Source: Pseudomonas azerbaijanoccidentalis (GTDB lineage: Bacteria > Pseudomonadota > Gammaproteobacteria > Pseudomonadales > Pseudomonadaceae). Taken from it: a stretch of DNA of 64,000 nt. This document shows, in pieces, positions 9,465 to 17,543 of this stretch. The stretch's first letter is position 1; each line of letters begins with the position of its first letter. The DNA lies in assembly GCF_019145495.1 (NCBI RefSeq), contig NZ_JAHSTU010000003.1, forward strand, positions 558,001 through 622,000, in the 5' to 3' direction. The notes under the pieces were generated by a model that had not been told where the DNA came from, made no database searches, and saw only the letters and a program-made list of their open reading frames with translations. Position numbers and translations under genes: made by a program.

Positions 9465-9851
9465 ATGATCGACGCACAACGGATTCAGGCGACCATGGCG
9501 CATTACGTGGAGCTGGTGGATGCCGGCGACATTAACGCCATCCTCGCGCTCTACGCCGAGGACGCGACCGTCGAAGACCCGGTCGGCCAGGCACCCTTGC
9601 AAGGCATCGACGCCATCGGCCGTTTCTACCGCCAGGGCCTGGGTGCGATGAAAGTCTCGGCGACCCAAACCGGCCCAGTACGCGCCACCTCGAACGGCTG
9701 CGGGGCGATGCCGTTCCGGGTCGACATGGAATGGGGCGGGCAACCGTGTTCGCTGCATGTGATCGACGTGATGGAGTTCGACGCCGAAGGCAAGATCCGC
9801 TCGATGAAGGCTTTTTGGAGCGAAATAAACATCATCGCCAATCCCTCGTAG
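9465..9851 (+). CDS. ksi: steroid delta5-3-ketosteroid isomerase (KSI)
   Basis: A 128-residue SnoaL/NTF2-fold protein, strongly similar to bacterial ketosteroid isomerases (YVELVDAGDINAILALYAED, GCGAMPFRV, HVIDVMEFD). The catalytic triad of the family is present: Tyr14 and Asp101 as the oxyanion-hole pair and Asp38 (in ATVEDP) as the proton-shuttling base. It moves the delta5 double bond of 3-keto-5-ene steroids to delta4 in the cytoplasm. Its ATG follows the thiolase stop with no gap. Its TAG stop lies inside an inverted repeat (9848-9992). Confidence 0.95.
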   Translation: MIDAQRIQATMAHYVELVDAGDINAILALYAEDATVEDPVGQAPLQGIDAIGRFYRQGLGAMKVSATQTGPVRATSNGCGAMPFRVDMEWGGQPCSLHVIDVMEFDAEGKIRSMKAFWSEINIIANPS

Positions 9852-9992
9852 CAGCTGCCGAGCCTGCGAGGCTGCGTTCGAGGACGCAGTCCTCGCAATG
9901 TCTATGCACGCGGTTTGACTGGCACTACGCATTGCACCGTTCGACGACGGCTTCGCCGCCGAACGCAGCCTCGCAGGCTCGGCAGCTGCTAC
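9848..9992. repeat. long inverted repeat with 33-bp arms between convergent genes
   Basis: Arms beginning GTAGCAGCTGCCGAGCCTGC and its reverse complement enclose about 80 bp. The element is a variant of the TAGGAGCTGCCG repeat family. It supplies the stop codons of both KSI and the SRPBCC gene, and probably acts as a bidirectional terminator. Confidence 0.8.
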
Positions 9993-10471
9993 AGGGCCGG
10001 TTGCAGCAGGTCGGAGTTCTGCGTCCGGCCGGTTTCGTAGTAAGCCTTGAGGTTCTCGGCAATCTGCCGCACGACGTTGTTGAAGGCTTTTCCCAGTAGC
10101 AATTCCATCAGCCTGCCACCGCGCAGGCTGTAGCTCATTTGCAGGGTGATGCGAGTCGCGTCCCCTTCAGCGTGTAAGGCATAACTGAAACTTGCCTCGC
10201 GAAACGGAAAGGGCGAGCCATTGCTGCCCTTGTGCAGCAGCAGCACAAAGCCGACACCCTCCTGCCAACTCACCACGCTTTCATCCAGATACTGACCACC
10301 CTTGCGAAACACCCGACGGCTGGCGCCAACGCCTTCCTGTGCACCGGGATGAAACTGACAACCGGTCAGTCCCGGCACGTAATGCGGGGCCAGGCTGAGG
10401 TCGCGCAGTTTGGCCCAGGCCTCTTGTTGTGTGAGGTCGAGCAAAACACTGTGGCGGGCGATTGCGGGCAT
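9989..10471 (-). CDS. SRPBCC (START-like) family protein
   Basis: A 160-residue protein of the SRPBCC/polyketide cyclase superfamily. An N-terminal HSVLLDLTQQEAWAKLRDL strand-helix comes first, then a beta-sheet with GFVLLLHKGSNGSPFPFREASFSYALH, and a long C-terminal helix (LLLGKAFNNVVRQIAENLKAYYE). Such folds bind hydrophobic ligands, steroids included, but the ligand here is inferred only from context. It lies downstream of an SDR and under the same upstream dyad. It ends inside the 9848-9992 repeat. Confidence 0.7.
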   Translation of the reverse strand: MPAIARHSVLLDLTQQEAWAKLRDLSLAPHYVPGLTGCQFHPGAQEGVGASRRVFRKGGQYLDESVVSWQEGVGFVLLLHKGSNGSPFPFREASFSYALHAEGDATRITLQMSYSLRGGRLMELLLGKAFNNVVRQIAENLKAYYETGRTQNSDLLQPAL

Positions 10472-10503
10472 GTCGGGAGTCCTCTTGTTATTGGAATGCT
10501 TGA

Positions 10504-10591
10504 AAGATCGCAGCCTCGTTTCACTCGACAGCTCCTACAGTTGAACTTCAATCCCTGTAGGAGCTGTCCGAGTAAAACGAGGCTGCGATCT
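10504..10591. repeat. inverted pair of TAGGAGCTG repeats
   Basis: Two facing copies of the GTAGGAGCTG...GCTGCGATC element between the SRPBCC gene and its upstream SDR, here in the GAGTGAAACGAGG variant. It could form a hairpin in the transcript. Confidence 0.75.
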
Positions 10592-10592
10592 C

Positions 10593-11363
10593 TTAGGGTT
10601 GGGCTGCATCAAGAAACGCCGGTCGTTCACCGGCGCCATGCACCGCGATGTCCGCGCCGCTGACGTAACGGGCCAACGTCGAGGCCAGGTACAGGCAGGT
10701 GTCGCCAATGTCTTCCGGAGTCGCCAGACGTTGCAAGGGAATGGTCGCCGCCACCCGGGCGATGCCCGCATCGTCACCATAATGCATGGCAGCCTGCTCG
10801 GTGAGAATCAGCCCGGCAGTCACCGCGTTGACCCGCACCTTCGGCGCCCATTCCACCGCCAGCGAGGTGGTCAGGTTCAGCAGTCCGGCCTTCGCCGCGC
10901 CATAAGCGGCGGTGCCGGGAGAAGGGCGGGTGGCGCTGACGCTGCAGATGTTAATGATTGCGCCGCCATCGTTCTGGGCCTGCATCACCTGATTGGCCTG
11001 CTGGCACAGGTTGAGCGGGGCGATCAGGTTCAAGCGAATGATCGCTTCACTGAAACGCGGTGAAGCCGTGGCCGCATCTGCATTCGGCGAGCCGCCGGCG
11101 TTGTTTACCAGCACATCGAGACGGCCGAAGCGCTCAACGATCTGTGCGATCAATCGCCCGGATTGCTCGACATCCCGCAGGTCGCAGGGCAGGAACAGCG
11201 CCTCGCGCCCGGCGCTGGCCGGCAGGGTTGGCGGGGCTTCGCGACCGCAAATGACCACATTGGCGCCGCCGTCCAGAAAGCGCTGAGTAATGCCGCGTCC
11301 GACACCCTTGCCACCGCCGGTGACCAGTACCACTTTGCCGCGAAAGTCCATCGGATCAAGCAT
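10593..11363 (-). CDS. short-chain dehydrogenase
   Basis: A 256-residue classical SDR with TGGGKGVGRG (cofactor), NNAG, Ser in NICSVSA, and YGAAK (catalytic Tyr-Lys). It is the first gene of a minus-strand pair with the SRPBCC protein and has a cluster dyad 62 bp before its ATG, so it is presumably steroid-induced. It resembles the SDRs found in HIP-degradation clusters, but its substrate (steroid hydroxyl or hydroxyacyl-CoA) cannot be read from the sequence. Confidence 0.75.
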   Translation of the reverse strand: MLDPMDFRGKVVLVTGGGKGVGRGITQRFLDGGANVVICGREAPPTLPASAGREALFLPCDLRDVEQSGRLIAQIVERFGRLDVLVNNAGGSPNADAATASPRFSEAIIRLNLIAPLNLCQQANQVMQAQNDGGAIINICSVSATRPSPGTAAYGAAKAGLLNLTTSLAVEWAPKVRVNAVTAGLILTEQAAMHYGDDAGIARVAATIPLQRLATPEDIGDTCLYLASTLARYVSGADIAVHGAGERPAFLDAAQP

Positions 11364-11424
11364 GGGAATTCTCTTTTTTTCGCTCGGGAATGCCGTCGAT
11401 GCTAGGTCTGTGGTTCCTGCAATC

Positions 11425-11444
11425 CAACGTCCGATAAGACTAGA
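11425..11444 (-). promoter_or_regulatory. cluster dyad 2 and promoter of the SDR-SRPBCC operon
   Basis: On the minus strand the site reads TCTAGTCTTATCGGACGTTG. A -10-like TAGCAT (11399-11404) starts exactly 20 bp downstream. The ATG is at 11363. Confidence 0.7.
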
Positions 11445-11448
11445 GACT

Positions 11449-11529
11449 GTAGGAGCTGCCGAAGGCTGCGATCTTTTGATTTTGTTTTTGAAGCAAGATC
11501 AAAAGATCGCAGCCTTCGGCAGCTCCTAC
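11449..11529. repeat. near-perfect inverted repeat (REPIN-like)
   Basis: Two 34-bp facing copies of GTAGGAGCTGCCGAAGGCTG with a short T/A-rich loop. It lies exactly between the back-to-back dyads 2 and 3. Confidence 0.85.
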
Positions 11530-11534
11530 GGCGC

Positions 11535-11554
11535 CGTAGTCTTGTCGGACGATG
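11535..11554 (+). promoter_or_regulatory. cluster dyad 3 and promoter of tesDEFG
   Basis: The site reads CGTAGTCTTGTCGGACGATG. After 20 bp the hexamer AATAAT (11575-11580) follows. The tesD ATG is at 11613. Confidence 0.75.
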
Positions 11555-11612
11555 TTGATCTCCCGGGCCCTCGGAATAATCCCGCTACAACAACAGGCCG
11601 GGAGGACACCTT

Positions 11613-12440
11613 ATGGGCGCTTCAGCGCAAGGGCACTTCGTTACGCTGCCGGATGGTTTGCAGCTGCATTATCGTGATGACGGCAACGGCGAACCCGTGA
11701 TCTTCATCCATGGCAGCGGGCCGGGCGCCAGCGGTCACAGTAATTTCAAGCAGAACCATCCGGTGTTCGCCGACGCCGGTTATCGCGTCATCGTGCCGGA
11801 CCTTCCGGGCTACGGCGCCTCAGACAAACCCGACACCCTCTACACCCTGGACTTCTTCGTCGCCGCGCTAAGCGGTTTACTCGATGCCCTCGACATCCAG
11901 CATTGCGTGCTGGTCGGCAACTCCCTGGGCGGTGCGATCGCCATCAAACTGGCCCTGGACCAACCGCAGCGTGTCAGCCGTCTGGTGCTGATGGCCCCCG
12001 GTGGGTTGATGGAAAAGGAACAGTATTACCTGCAGATGGAAGGCATCCAGAAAATGGGCGCGGCTTTTGCCAAAGGTGAGCTGAACGATGCGGCGGGCAT
12101 GCGTCGTTTGCTGGCCCTGCAATTGTTCGATGAAAGCCTGATCAGCGACGAAACGGTCAACGAGCGCGTGGCCGTGGTGCAACAGCAACCCGTGTGTGTG
12201 CTGTCGACGATGCAAGTGCCGAACATGACGTCGCGCCTCGCCGAGCTGCAATGCCCGATCCTCGGCTTCTGGGGCATGAACGACAAGTTCTGCCCGTCCT
12301 CGGGCGCCCAAACCATGCTCGAACACTGCACCAATATCCGCTTCGTAATGCTCAGCGAGTGTGGGCATTGGGTCCAGGTCGAGCACCGTGACTTTTTCAA
12401 CCGCCAGTGCCTGGCGTTTCTTCAGGAGGCCCGCGGATGA
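11613..12440 (+). CDS. tesD: 4,9-DSHA hydrolase TesD/HsaD (meta-cleavage product hydrolase)
   Basis: A 275-residue alpha/beta hydrolase of the meta-cleavage-product hydrolase group. It has the oxyanion motif HGSGPG (33-38), the nucleophile Ser104 in GNSLGG, Asp224 in GMNDKF and His252 in CGHWVQ. In the 9,10-seco pathway this enzyme splits the ring-cleaved product 4,9-DSHA into the C/D-ring acid HIP (DOHNAA) and 2-hydroxyhexa-2,4-dienoate. It heads a tight operon with tesE (4-bp overlap), tesF and tesG, the enzymes for that dienoate. Confidence 0.9.
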   Translation: MGASAQGHFVTLPDGLQLHYRDDGNGEPVIFIHGSGPGASGHSNFKQNHPVFADAGYRVIVPDLPGYGASDKPDTLYTLDFFVAALSGLLDALDIQHCVLVGNSLGGAIAIKLALDQPQRVSRLVLMAPGGLMEKEQYYLQMEGIQKMGAAFAKGELNDAAGMRRLLALQLFDESLISDETVNERVAVVQQQPVCVLSTMQVPNMTSRLAELQCPILGFWGMNDKFCPSSGAQTMLEHCTNIRFVMLSECGHWVQVEHRDFFNRQCLAFLQEARG

Positions 12441-13228
12441 GCGTGCAATTGCGCCGTGAGTTCGGCGAAGAGCTTTATCAGGCGCTGCTCAGTGGCTCCA
12501 CCCTGGCGCCGCTGACCGAGCGCTGGCCGTCGATCAGTATCGAAGATGCCTACCACATTTCCCTGTACGCCATTGAGCGCCGCGTAGCTGCCGGCGATGA
12601 AATCGTGGGAAAAAAAATCGGTGTGACCTCGGCGGCCGTGCAGCAGATGCTCAACGTGCATCAGCCGGATTTCGGCTTCATCACGCGGCAGATGTCGTTC
12701 GATGACGATGCGCAAATTTCCCTGTCCGCCAACAAACTGATCCAGCCCCGGGCTGAGGGCGAGATCGCGTTCAAGCTCAAGCATGACCTGGTCGGCCCCG
12801 GTATCACCGAAGCCGACGTGCTGGCCGCCACCGAGTACGTGATGCCGTGCTTTGAGATCGTCGACTCGCGGATTCACGAATGGCGCATCCGTATTCAGGA
12901 CACCGTTGCCGACAACGCTTCTTGCGGCGTGTTCGTCTTGGGTGACAGCAAGGTCGATCCCCGCGAACTGGACCTGCCGAACTTGCGCATGCGTGTGTTC
13001 AAGAATGGTGAGCCGCTGAGTGAAGGTCTGGGCTCGGCAGTGCAGGGCAACCCGCTGACGGCCGTGGCCTGGCTGGCCAATACCTTGGGCGCCTTCGGCA
13101 TTCCGTTCAAGGCCGGGGAAATCATCCTGTCCGGCTCGCTGGTACCGCTGGAACCGGCCCGTGCCGGCGACCGTTTTGAACTGACCATTGATGGCCTGGG
13201 CAGTGCCCGGGTGTCTTTCTGCGCCTGA
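12437..13228 (+). CDS. tesE: 2-hydroxyhexa-2,4-dienoate hydratase TesE
   Basis: A 263-residue member of the MhpD/BphH 2-keto-4-pentenoate hydratase family within the FAH superfamily. Visible motifs are [22 protein letters not shown] and the metal-binding acidic group in [10 protein letters not shown] and CFEIVDSRI. The ATG overlaps the tesD stop, preceded by CAGGAGG. It hydrates the TesD product to 4-hydroxy-2-oxohexanoate, the substrate of TesG. Confidence 0.9.
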   Translation: MSVQLRREFGEELYQALLSGSTLAPLTERWPSISIEDAYHISLYAIERRVAAGDEIVGKKIGVTSAAVQQMLNVHQPDFGFITRQMSFDDDAQISLSANKLIQPRAEGEIAFKLKHDLVGPGITEADVLAATEYVMPCFEIVDSRIHEWRIRIQDTVADNASCGVFVLGDSKVDPRELDLPNLRMRVFKNGEPLSEGLGSAVQGNPLTAVAWLANTLGAFGIPFKAGEIILSGSLVPLEPARAGDRFELTIDGLGSARVSFCA

Positions 13229-13247
13229 CTTTTGGAGCTTTAACCTA

Positions 13248-14156
13248 ATGAGCAAAAAACTCAGAGCGGCCATTATCGGCCCGGGCAACATCGGCACCGA
13301 TCTGCTGATGAAAATGTGCCGATCGGAATGGATCGAGCCAGTGTGGATGGTGGGTGTCGACCCTGAATCCGAAGGCCTGAAACGTGCTCGGGAAATGGGC
13401 ATCAAAACCACCGCCGGTGGTGTCGACGGCTTGCTGCCCCACGTCCTCGACGATGACATTCGCATTGCCTTCGATGCCACCTCGGCCTACGTGCATGCGG
13501 AAAACAGCCGCAAGCTCAACGAACTGGGGGTGATCATGATCGATCTCACGCCGGCGGCCATCGGCCCGTTCTGCGTGCCGCCGGTCAACCTCAAGGAGCA
13601 TGCGTCGAGCCTGGCGATGAACGTCAACATGGTCACCTGCGGTGGCCAGGCGACTATCCCGATGGTGGCAGCGGTGTCGCGGGTGCAGCCGGTGAGCTAC
13701 GGCGAGATCGTCGCGACGGTTTCTTCCGGTTCGGTCGGCCCGGGCACTCGGCAGAACATCGACGAATTCACCCGCACCACCGCTGGCGCAGTGGAACAGA
13801 TCGGCGGCGCCCGACGCGGTAAAGCCATCATCGTGATCAACCCGGCCGAGCCGCCGTTGATGATGCGCGACACCATCCATTGCCTGACCGATGACGAGCC
13901 GAACCAGGACGCGATCCGTACCTCGGTGCTGGAAATGGTTCGTGAAGTTCAGCGTTATGTGCCCGGCTACAAGCTGATCAACGGGCCGGTGTTCGACGGG
14001 CGCAAGGTGTCGATTTTCATCGAGGTCGAAGGCCTCGGCGATTTCCTCCCCAAGTCCGCCGGCAACCTCGACATCATGACCGCCGCCGGTTTGCGCACGG
14101 CCGAGATGTTCGCCGAAGAAGCCCACAAGGGCACCCTGCAACTGCCTGCCCGTTGA
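13248..14156 (+). CDS. tesF: acylating aldehyde dehydrogenase TesF (propanal/acetaldehyde)
   Basis: A 302-residue MhpF/BphJ homologue with an N-terminal Rossmann motif [11 protein letters not shown] (9-19) and catalytic Cys131 in [11 protein letters not shown]. The family forms a channelling complex with the aldolase encoded next (TesG) and converts the released aldehyde to its acyl-CoA with NAD+ and CoA. In steroid catabolism the aldehyde is expected to be propanal. The start at 13248 follows TGGAGCTTTAACCTA. Confidence 0.92.
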   Translation: MSKKLRAAIIGPGNIGTDLLMKMCRSEWIEPVWMVGVDPESEGLKRAREMGIKTTAGGVDGLLPHVLDDDIRIAFDATSAYVHAENSRKLNELGVIMIDLTPAAIGPFCVPPVNLKEHASSLAMNVNMVTCGGQATIPMVAAVSRVQPVSYGEIVATVSSGSVGPGTRQNIDEFTRTTAGAVEQIGGARRGKAIIVINPAEPPLMMRDTIHCLTDDEPNQDAIRTSVLEMVREVQRYVPGYKLINGPVFDGRKVSIFIEVEGLGDFLPKSAGNLDIMTAAGLRTAEMFAEEAHKGTLQLPAR

Positions 14157-14169
14157 GTGGAGAATCCCG

Positions 14170-15204
14170 ATGAATTTGCAAGGTAAGAGCGTCCGTCTGC
14201 ATGACATGAGCCTGCGCGACGGCATGCACGCCAAACAGCATCAGATCAGTATCGAACAAATGGTTTCGGTGGCGACCGGTCTAGATGCGGCCGGTGTGCC
14301 GCTGATCGAAATCACCCACGGCGATGGCCTGGGCGGTGCTTCGCTGAACTACGGGTTTCCCGCTCACAGCGACGAGGAATACTTCGCCGCCGTGATCCCG
14401 CAGATGAAGCAGGCCAAGGTTTCGGCCCTGCTGTTGCCGGGGATCGGCACCCTCGATCACCTGAAAATGGCACACGAACATGGCGTGTCGACCATTCGTG
14501 TAGCGACCCACTGCACCGAGGCGGACGTGTCCGGCCAGCACATCGGCATGTCGGCCAAAATGGGCCTGGACACCGTCGGCTTCCTGATGATGGCGCACAT
14601 GGTCAGCCCGGAGAAACTGCTGGAGCAGGCGCGATTGATGGAAAGCTACGGCGCCAATTGCATTTACTGCACCGATTCGGCCGGCTACATGTTGCCCGAT
14701 GAAGTGACGCAAAAGATTGGTGCTTTGCGCGCAGGGCTGAACGCCGGGACCGAAGTCGGTTTCCACGGCCACCACAACATGGGCATGGCCATCGCCAACT
14801 CCCTGGCCGCCATCGAGGCCGGTGCTGCGCGCATCGACGGTTCGGTGGCGGGCCTTGGCGCGGGGGCGGGCAATACGCCGCTGGAAGTGTTCGTCGCGGT
14901 GTTGGAGCGGATGGGTGTCAACAGCGGCGTGGATCTGTACAAGATTATGGACGTGGCCGAAGACCTTGTGGTGCCAATGATGTGCCAGCCGATCCGTCTC
15001 GACCGCGATGCGCTGACGCTGGGTTATGCCGGGGTCTACAGCTCGTTCCTGTTGTTCGCCAAGCGTGCCGAGCAGAAGTACGGGATTGCAGCCCGTGAGC
15101 TGCTGGTCGAGTTGGGTCGACGCGGTACGGTGGGCGGTCAGGAGGACATGATCGAAGACCTGGCATTGACCTTGTCGCGGGCTCGGGGCGTGTTGCCGAC
15201 CTGA
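14170..15204 (+). CDS. tesG: 4-hydroxy-2-oxohexanoate aldolase TesG
   Basis: A 344-residue HMG-CoA-lyase-like aldolase (MhpE/BphI family). It has [10 protein letters not shown] at 11-20 with the catalytic Arg and metal Asp, and the metal-binding HGHH at 199-202. It cleaves 4-hydroxy-2-oxohexanoate to pyruvate and propanal, the latter passed to TesF. It closes the tesDEFG operon and is followed by a good terminator. Confidence 0.92.
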   Translation: MNLQGKSVRLHDMSLRDGMHAKQHQISIEQMVSVATGLDAAGVPLIEITHGDGLGGASLNYGFPAHSDEEYFAAVIPQMKQAKVSALLLPGIGTLDHLKMAHEHGVSTIRVATHCTEADVSGQHIGMSAKMGLDTVGFLMMAHMVSPEKLLEQARLMESYGANCIYCTDSAGYMLPDEVTQKIGALRAGLNAGTEVGFHGHHNMGMAIANSLAAIEAGAARIDGSVAGLGAGAGNTPLEVFVAVLERMGVNSGVDLYKIMDVAEDLVVPMMCQPIRLDRDALTLGYAGVYSSFLLFAKRAEQKYGIAARELLVELGRRGTVGGQEDMIEDLALTLSRARGVLPT

Positions 15205-15221
15205 CCCTTGAAGCAACGAAA

Positions 15222-15249
15222 AAGCCACCGATAATTCGGTGGTTTTTTT
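15222..15249 (+). terminator. terminator of tesDEFG
   Basis: A CCACCG/CGGTGG hairpin with an ATAATT loop followed by seven T. Confidence 0.85.
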
Positions 15250-15270
15250 ATGGCCGGTGACATCGTGTGC

Positions 15271-15438
15271 TCAGGGCAACAGGTTGCGAACCAGCGGCGG
15301 ATAGCAGTTGATGGCCGTGTTCGCACAACTGAAATACGCCGTGGCCGGTCGATAGGCTTCGTTCTTGAACAGTTGGCAGAGGCTGGTGGAAGCACCGGCA
15401 CAGAGGATGATGAACAAAGCACAAGTGGATTTGCGCAT
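15271..15438 (-). CDS. 55-residue exported cysteine-containing peptide
   Basis: From the ATG at 15438 (MRKSTCALFIILCAGASTSL) the frame gives 55 residues. A basic start and hydrophobic core look like a signal peptide, cleaved near residue 20. A short mature part follows with FSCANTAINCYPP, whose two cysteines could form a disulfide. No family is recognised. A cluster dyad lies 62 bp upstream, the same distance as for proven catabolic genes here, so it is probably expressed with the steroid regulon. It could be a lipoprotein-like or periplasmic accessory peptide. Function unknown. Confidence 0.6.
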   Translation of the reverse strand: MRKSTCALFIILCAGASTSLCQLFKNEAYRPATAYFSCANTAINCYPPLVRNLLP

Positions 15439-15499
15439 GATGAGTCTCGACACGGTTTTATTGTTGTAGAGACAGGTTATGGCGGTGGAGGGCGAGCGG

Positions 15500-15519
15500 C
15501 TTCGTCCGAATGGACTAGG
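15500..15519 (-). promoter_or_regulatory. cluster dyad 4 upstream of the 55-aa exported peptide
   Basis: On the minus strand the site reads CCTAGTCCATTCGGACGAAG. A -10-like TAACCT/ATAACC lies about 20 bp downstream (15474-15480). It points at the ATG at 15438. Confidence 0.7.
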
Positions 15520-15544
15520 GATCTGTGCCTGGCCAAAATCCCCT

Positions 15545-15628
15545 GTAGGAGCTGCCGAGTGCAACGAGGCTGCGATCTTTTGATTTTTAGAGCAAGGTCA
15601 AGAGATCGCAGCCTGCGGCAGCTCCTAC
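15545..15628. repeat. inverted pair of TAGGAGCTG repeats
   Basis: Facing copies of the element (one GAGTGCAACGAGG, one GCAGG variant) between the Nudix gene stop and dyad 4. Confidence 0.8.
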
Positions 15629-15640
15629 AAAATTTGCGCA

Positions 15641-16189
15641 TCAGCCACGGCGTGCTATGGCGCCCATGGCCATGAACAGCGCCGCAATCGCCCGGGCTTC
15701 ATGCAGGTCGCCGCGGGCCACGAGTTCGGGGATTTGCGCCAGTGGCACGCTCAGGCATTCCAGGGGCTCGGGCTCATCGCCGACCAGTTGGCAGGGGCTC
15801 AGGTGTTCGGCCAGCACCACCCGGTAGCGATGGCACAAATGCCCCGGTGCCAATGTCAGCTCGCCCAGCTCAGTGAGGTGCGCGGCACGCAGTCCAACTT
15901 CTTCACTCAACTCACGCTGCGCCGCCTGCAAATAATCTTCATCGGGCTCGGCACCGCCCTTGGGCAATCCGAGTATGGTTTTCTCCACACCGACCGCGTA
16001 TTCGCGCACCAGCAACACATGCGCTGGATCAGGCATCGCCACCAGCATCACCGAACGATAGCCGGTACCGCGCAATCGCTCGTAAACCCGCTGCTGGCCG
16101 TTGCTGAATTGCAGGTGCAGGGCTTCGATCTGAAAGTGGCCGCTTTGCGCGAGCAATTCAGTCTTGAGGATCGTCGGAGAGTTGCGCAT
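15641..16189 (-). CDS. Nudix hydrolase, NudE-like
   Basis: A 182-residue Nudix protein. The full Nudix box is present: GGAEPDEDYLQAAQ then RELSEEVGL, matching G-x5-E-x7-REUXEEXGU. The N-terminal strand set (ERLRGTGYRSVMLVAM) and length fit NudE, an ADP-ribose/NADH/Ap3A hydrolase. The start at 16189 (MRNSPTILKTE) fits the family length. In Pseudomonas nudE usually sits beside cysQ. Here it stands alone inside the steroid cluster with a regulatory dyad 55 bp upstream, so it may be a second, steroid-induced Nudix acting on CoA, NAD or FAD-type nucleotides. That role is inference. Confidence 0.8.
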   Translation of the reverse strand: MRNSPTILKTELLAQSGHFQIEALHLQFSNGQQRVYERLRGTGYRSVMLVAMPDPAHVLLVREYAVGVEKTILGLPKGGAEPDEDYLQAAQRELSEEVGLRAAHLTELGELTLAPGHLCHRYRVVLAEHLSPCQLVGDEPEPLECLSVPLAQIPELVARGDLHEARAIAALFMAMGAIARRG

Positions 16190-16243
16190 GGGTCTGGCCC
16201 CTGTTTGGGATGAAGACACTGTGCGCCGCACCGCAAGGGCCGC

Positions 16244-16263
16244 CATCGTCCAAGCGGACGAGG
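16244..16263 (-). promoter_or_regulatory. cluster dyad 5 upstream of the Nudix gene
   Basis: On the minus strand the site reads CCTCGTCCGCTTGGACGATG. At 20 bp spacing the hexamer is CACAGT (16218-16223). It lies in the 87 bp between the Nudix start and the regulator stop. Confidence 0.65.
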
Positions 16264-16276
16264 GCGGTAAAGGACG

Positions 16277-17407
16277 TTAACCGAGCGTCGCCACGCTACG
16301 CAGGATCAGACGAACCAACATGGTCTGGCGGGTCACGCCGGTCTTGGAGAACGTCGAGCGCAAGTGGGCCCGCGAGGTGTTGCGGCTGATGCCTAGCTCT
16401 TCCGACGCTTCGTCGAGGGTCAAGCCGTTGGCCAGCAACATCGCCAGTTGAGTTTCCGCCGGGGTGAAGTCGAACAGCGCGCGAACGATATCCTGCGGCG
16501 CGGTGGATTGCTGCTCCGGGTCGCTGATGAAAATCACCACGGTCGGACACTGCTTGCCTTCGCTCCAGTCGCTCAAGGGCACCGAGCGCACGATGATCCC
16601 CAGGTCCGCTTTGCCGGACGGCCGCTGCACGCGCAGGGCCTCAACCACTGATGGATTACCGCTCTTTTGCGACAGCAGCGACTGCTTGACCAGTCGGCGG
16701 AATTCCTGGGTATCCCGGGCCGTACCGACCTGCAAGCCATCGTTGACCAGTTTGATCCCGTCCTTTTCCTGGATCAGCCGGTCGGCGACCTGGTTGGTCT
16801 GCAGCACCTTGCCGGACTCGTCGAGGATGATCGTGCCGACCGCCATCTGGTTCACCGCGCCCGCGTACAGGTTGCGCTCGGCTTCGATGCGGTTGAGCTG
16901 CATATGGATCTTGATCGAACGTTCCAGGTGTGGAATGAAATGCGTGAGCATGGCCTTTTCTTCATTGCCGAAAGGCTTGTCGTCACGTCCGCGACTGATG
17001 CGAATGCGGCACTGGGCGCCGTCGACGGTGTTGATGTCGGCGCCGAGGATGTGGAACACGTCCACCGGTTCGAGGAAGTTCTTGTAGAACTCGGAATTCT
17101 GCCAATCATCGTTGGAGACGAATTCGGCGAGGGTCACGACCTGGCGGTTAGGCAGGTCTACAAACGGATCGAGGCTGAAAAAATGTTTGTTGTACGACGC
17201 GGTCGCCTCGGTCGAGGTGCCGGTGGTGTTGACCATCAGGCCGTCCACGTGAGCGCTGGGCGGACGCAGGATGAAGGTCACGTACTTGCTGTTCAGATGC
17301 ACATTGAGCTGATTGAGAAAAGTCGCCCAGGGAATGGTTTCCAGCGGTCCTTGATAAAGGTTGCCGAGCAAATCACTGAACGTATCGAGGCTGAGGCTCT
17401 GCTGCAT
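16277..17407 (-). CDS. tesR: LuxR-family transcriptional regulator, TesR/TeiR-like
   Basis: A 376-residue protein with a C-terminal LuxR/GerE helix-turn-helix (about 314-363: FTPAETQLAMLLANGLTLDEASEELGISRNTSRAHLRSTF...). A PAS-like middle (GTIILDESGKVLQTNQVADRLI) lies before it, and an N-terminal sensor region of about 200 residues. Comamonas testosteroni TesR/TeiR, the known activator of testosterone genes, has the same size and domain order. It is the only regulator in the cluster, hence the best candidate for the 20-bp dyads, whose size matches LuxR-type dimer sites. Its own upstream region (17408-17543) has no dyad, so it is probably not autoregulated through it. Confidence 0.8.
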   Translation of the reverse strand: MQQSLSLDTFSDLLGNLYQGPLETIPWATFLNQLNVHLNSKYVTFILRPPSAHVDGLMVNTTGTSTEATASYNKHFFSLDPFVDLPNRQVVTLAEFVSNDDWQNSEFYKNFLEPVDVFHILGADINTVDGAQCRIRISRGRDDKPFGNEEKAMLTHFIPHLERSIKIHMQLNRIEAERNLYAGAVNQMAVGTIILDESGKVLQTNQVADRLIQEKDGIKLVNDGLQVGTARDTQEFRRLVKQSLLSQKSGNPSVVEALRVQRPSGKADLGIIVRSVPLSDWSEGKQCPTVVIFISDPEQQSTAPQDIVRALFDFTPAETQLAMLLANGLTLDEASEELGISRNTSRAHLRSTFSKTGVTRQTMLVRLILRSVATLG

Positions 17408-17543
17408 AAGGAAAAACCGTTTTTATTATTAGCGTTGGCGGTGGCCGAGAATAAGCGCCGGTATCGACTCCTTGCAACGCTCGGGCTCAGGGCCTGACCG
17501 GCGGCTGCCAGTTAGGCCCGGGGCGGGCGAAAAGTCGCTGGCG

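Noticed and set aside
15641..16189. The Nudix gene considered as part of the core genome outside the cluster
   Set aside because: It has its own dyad of the steroid type and cluster genes on both sides, so it is treated as part of the regulon.
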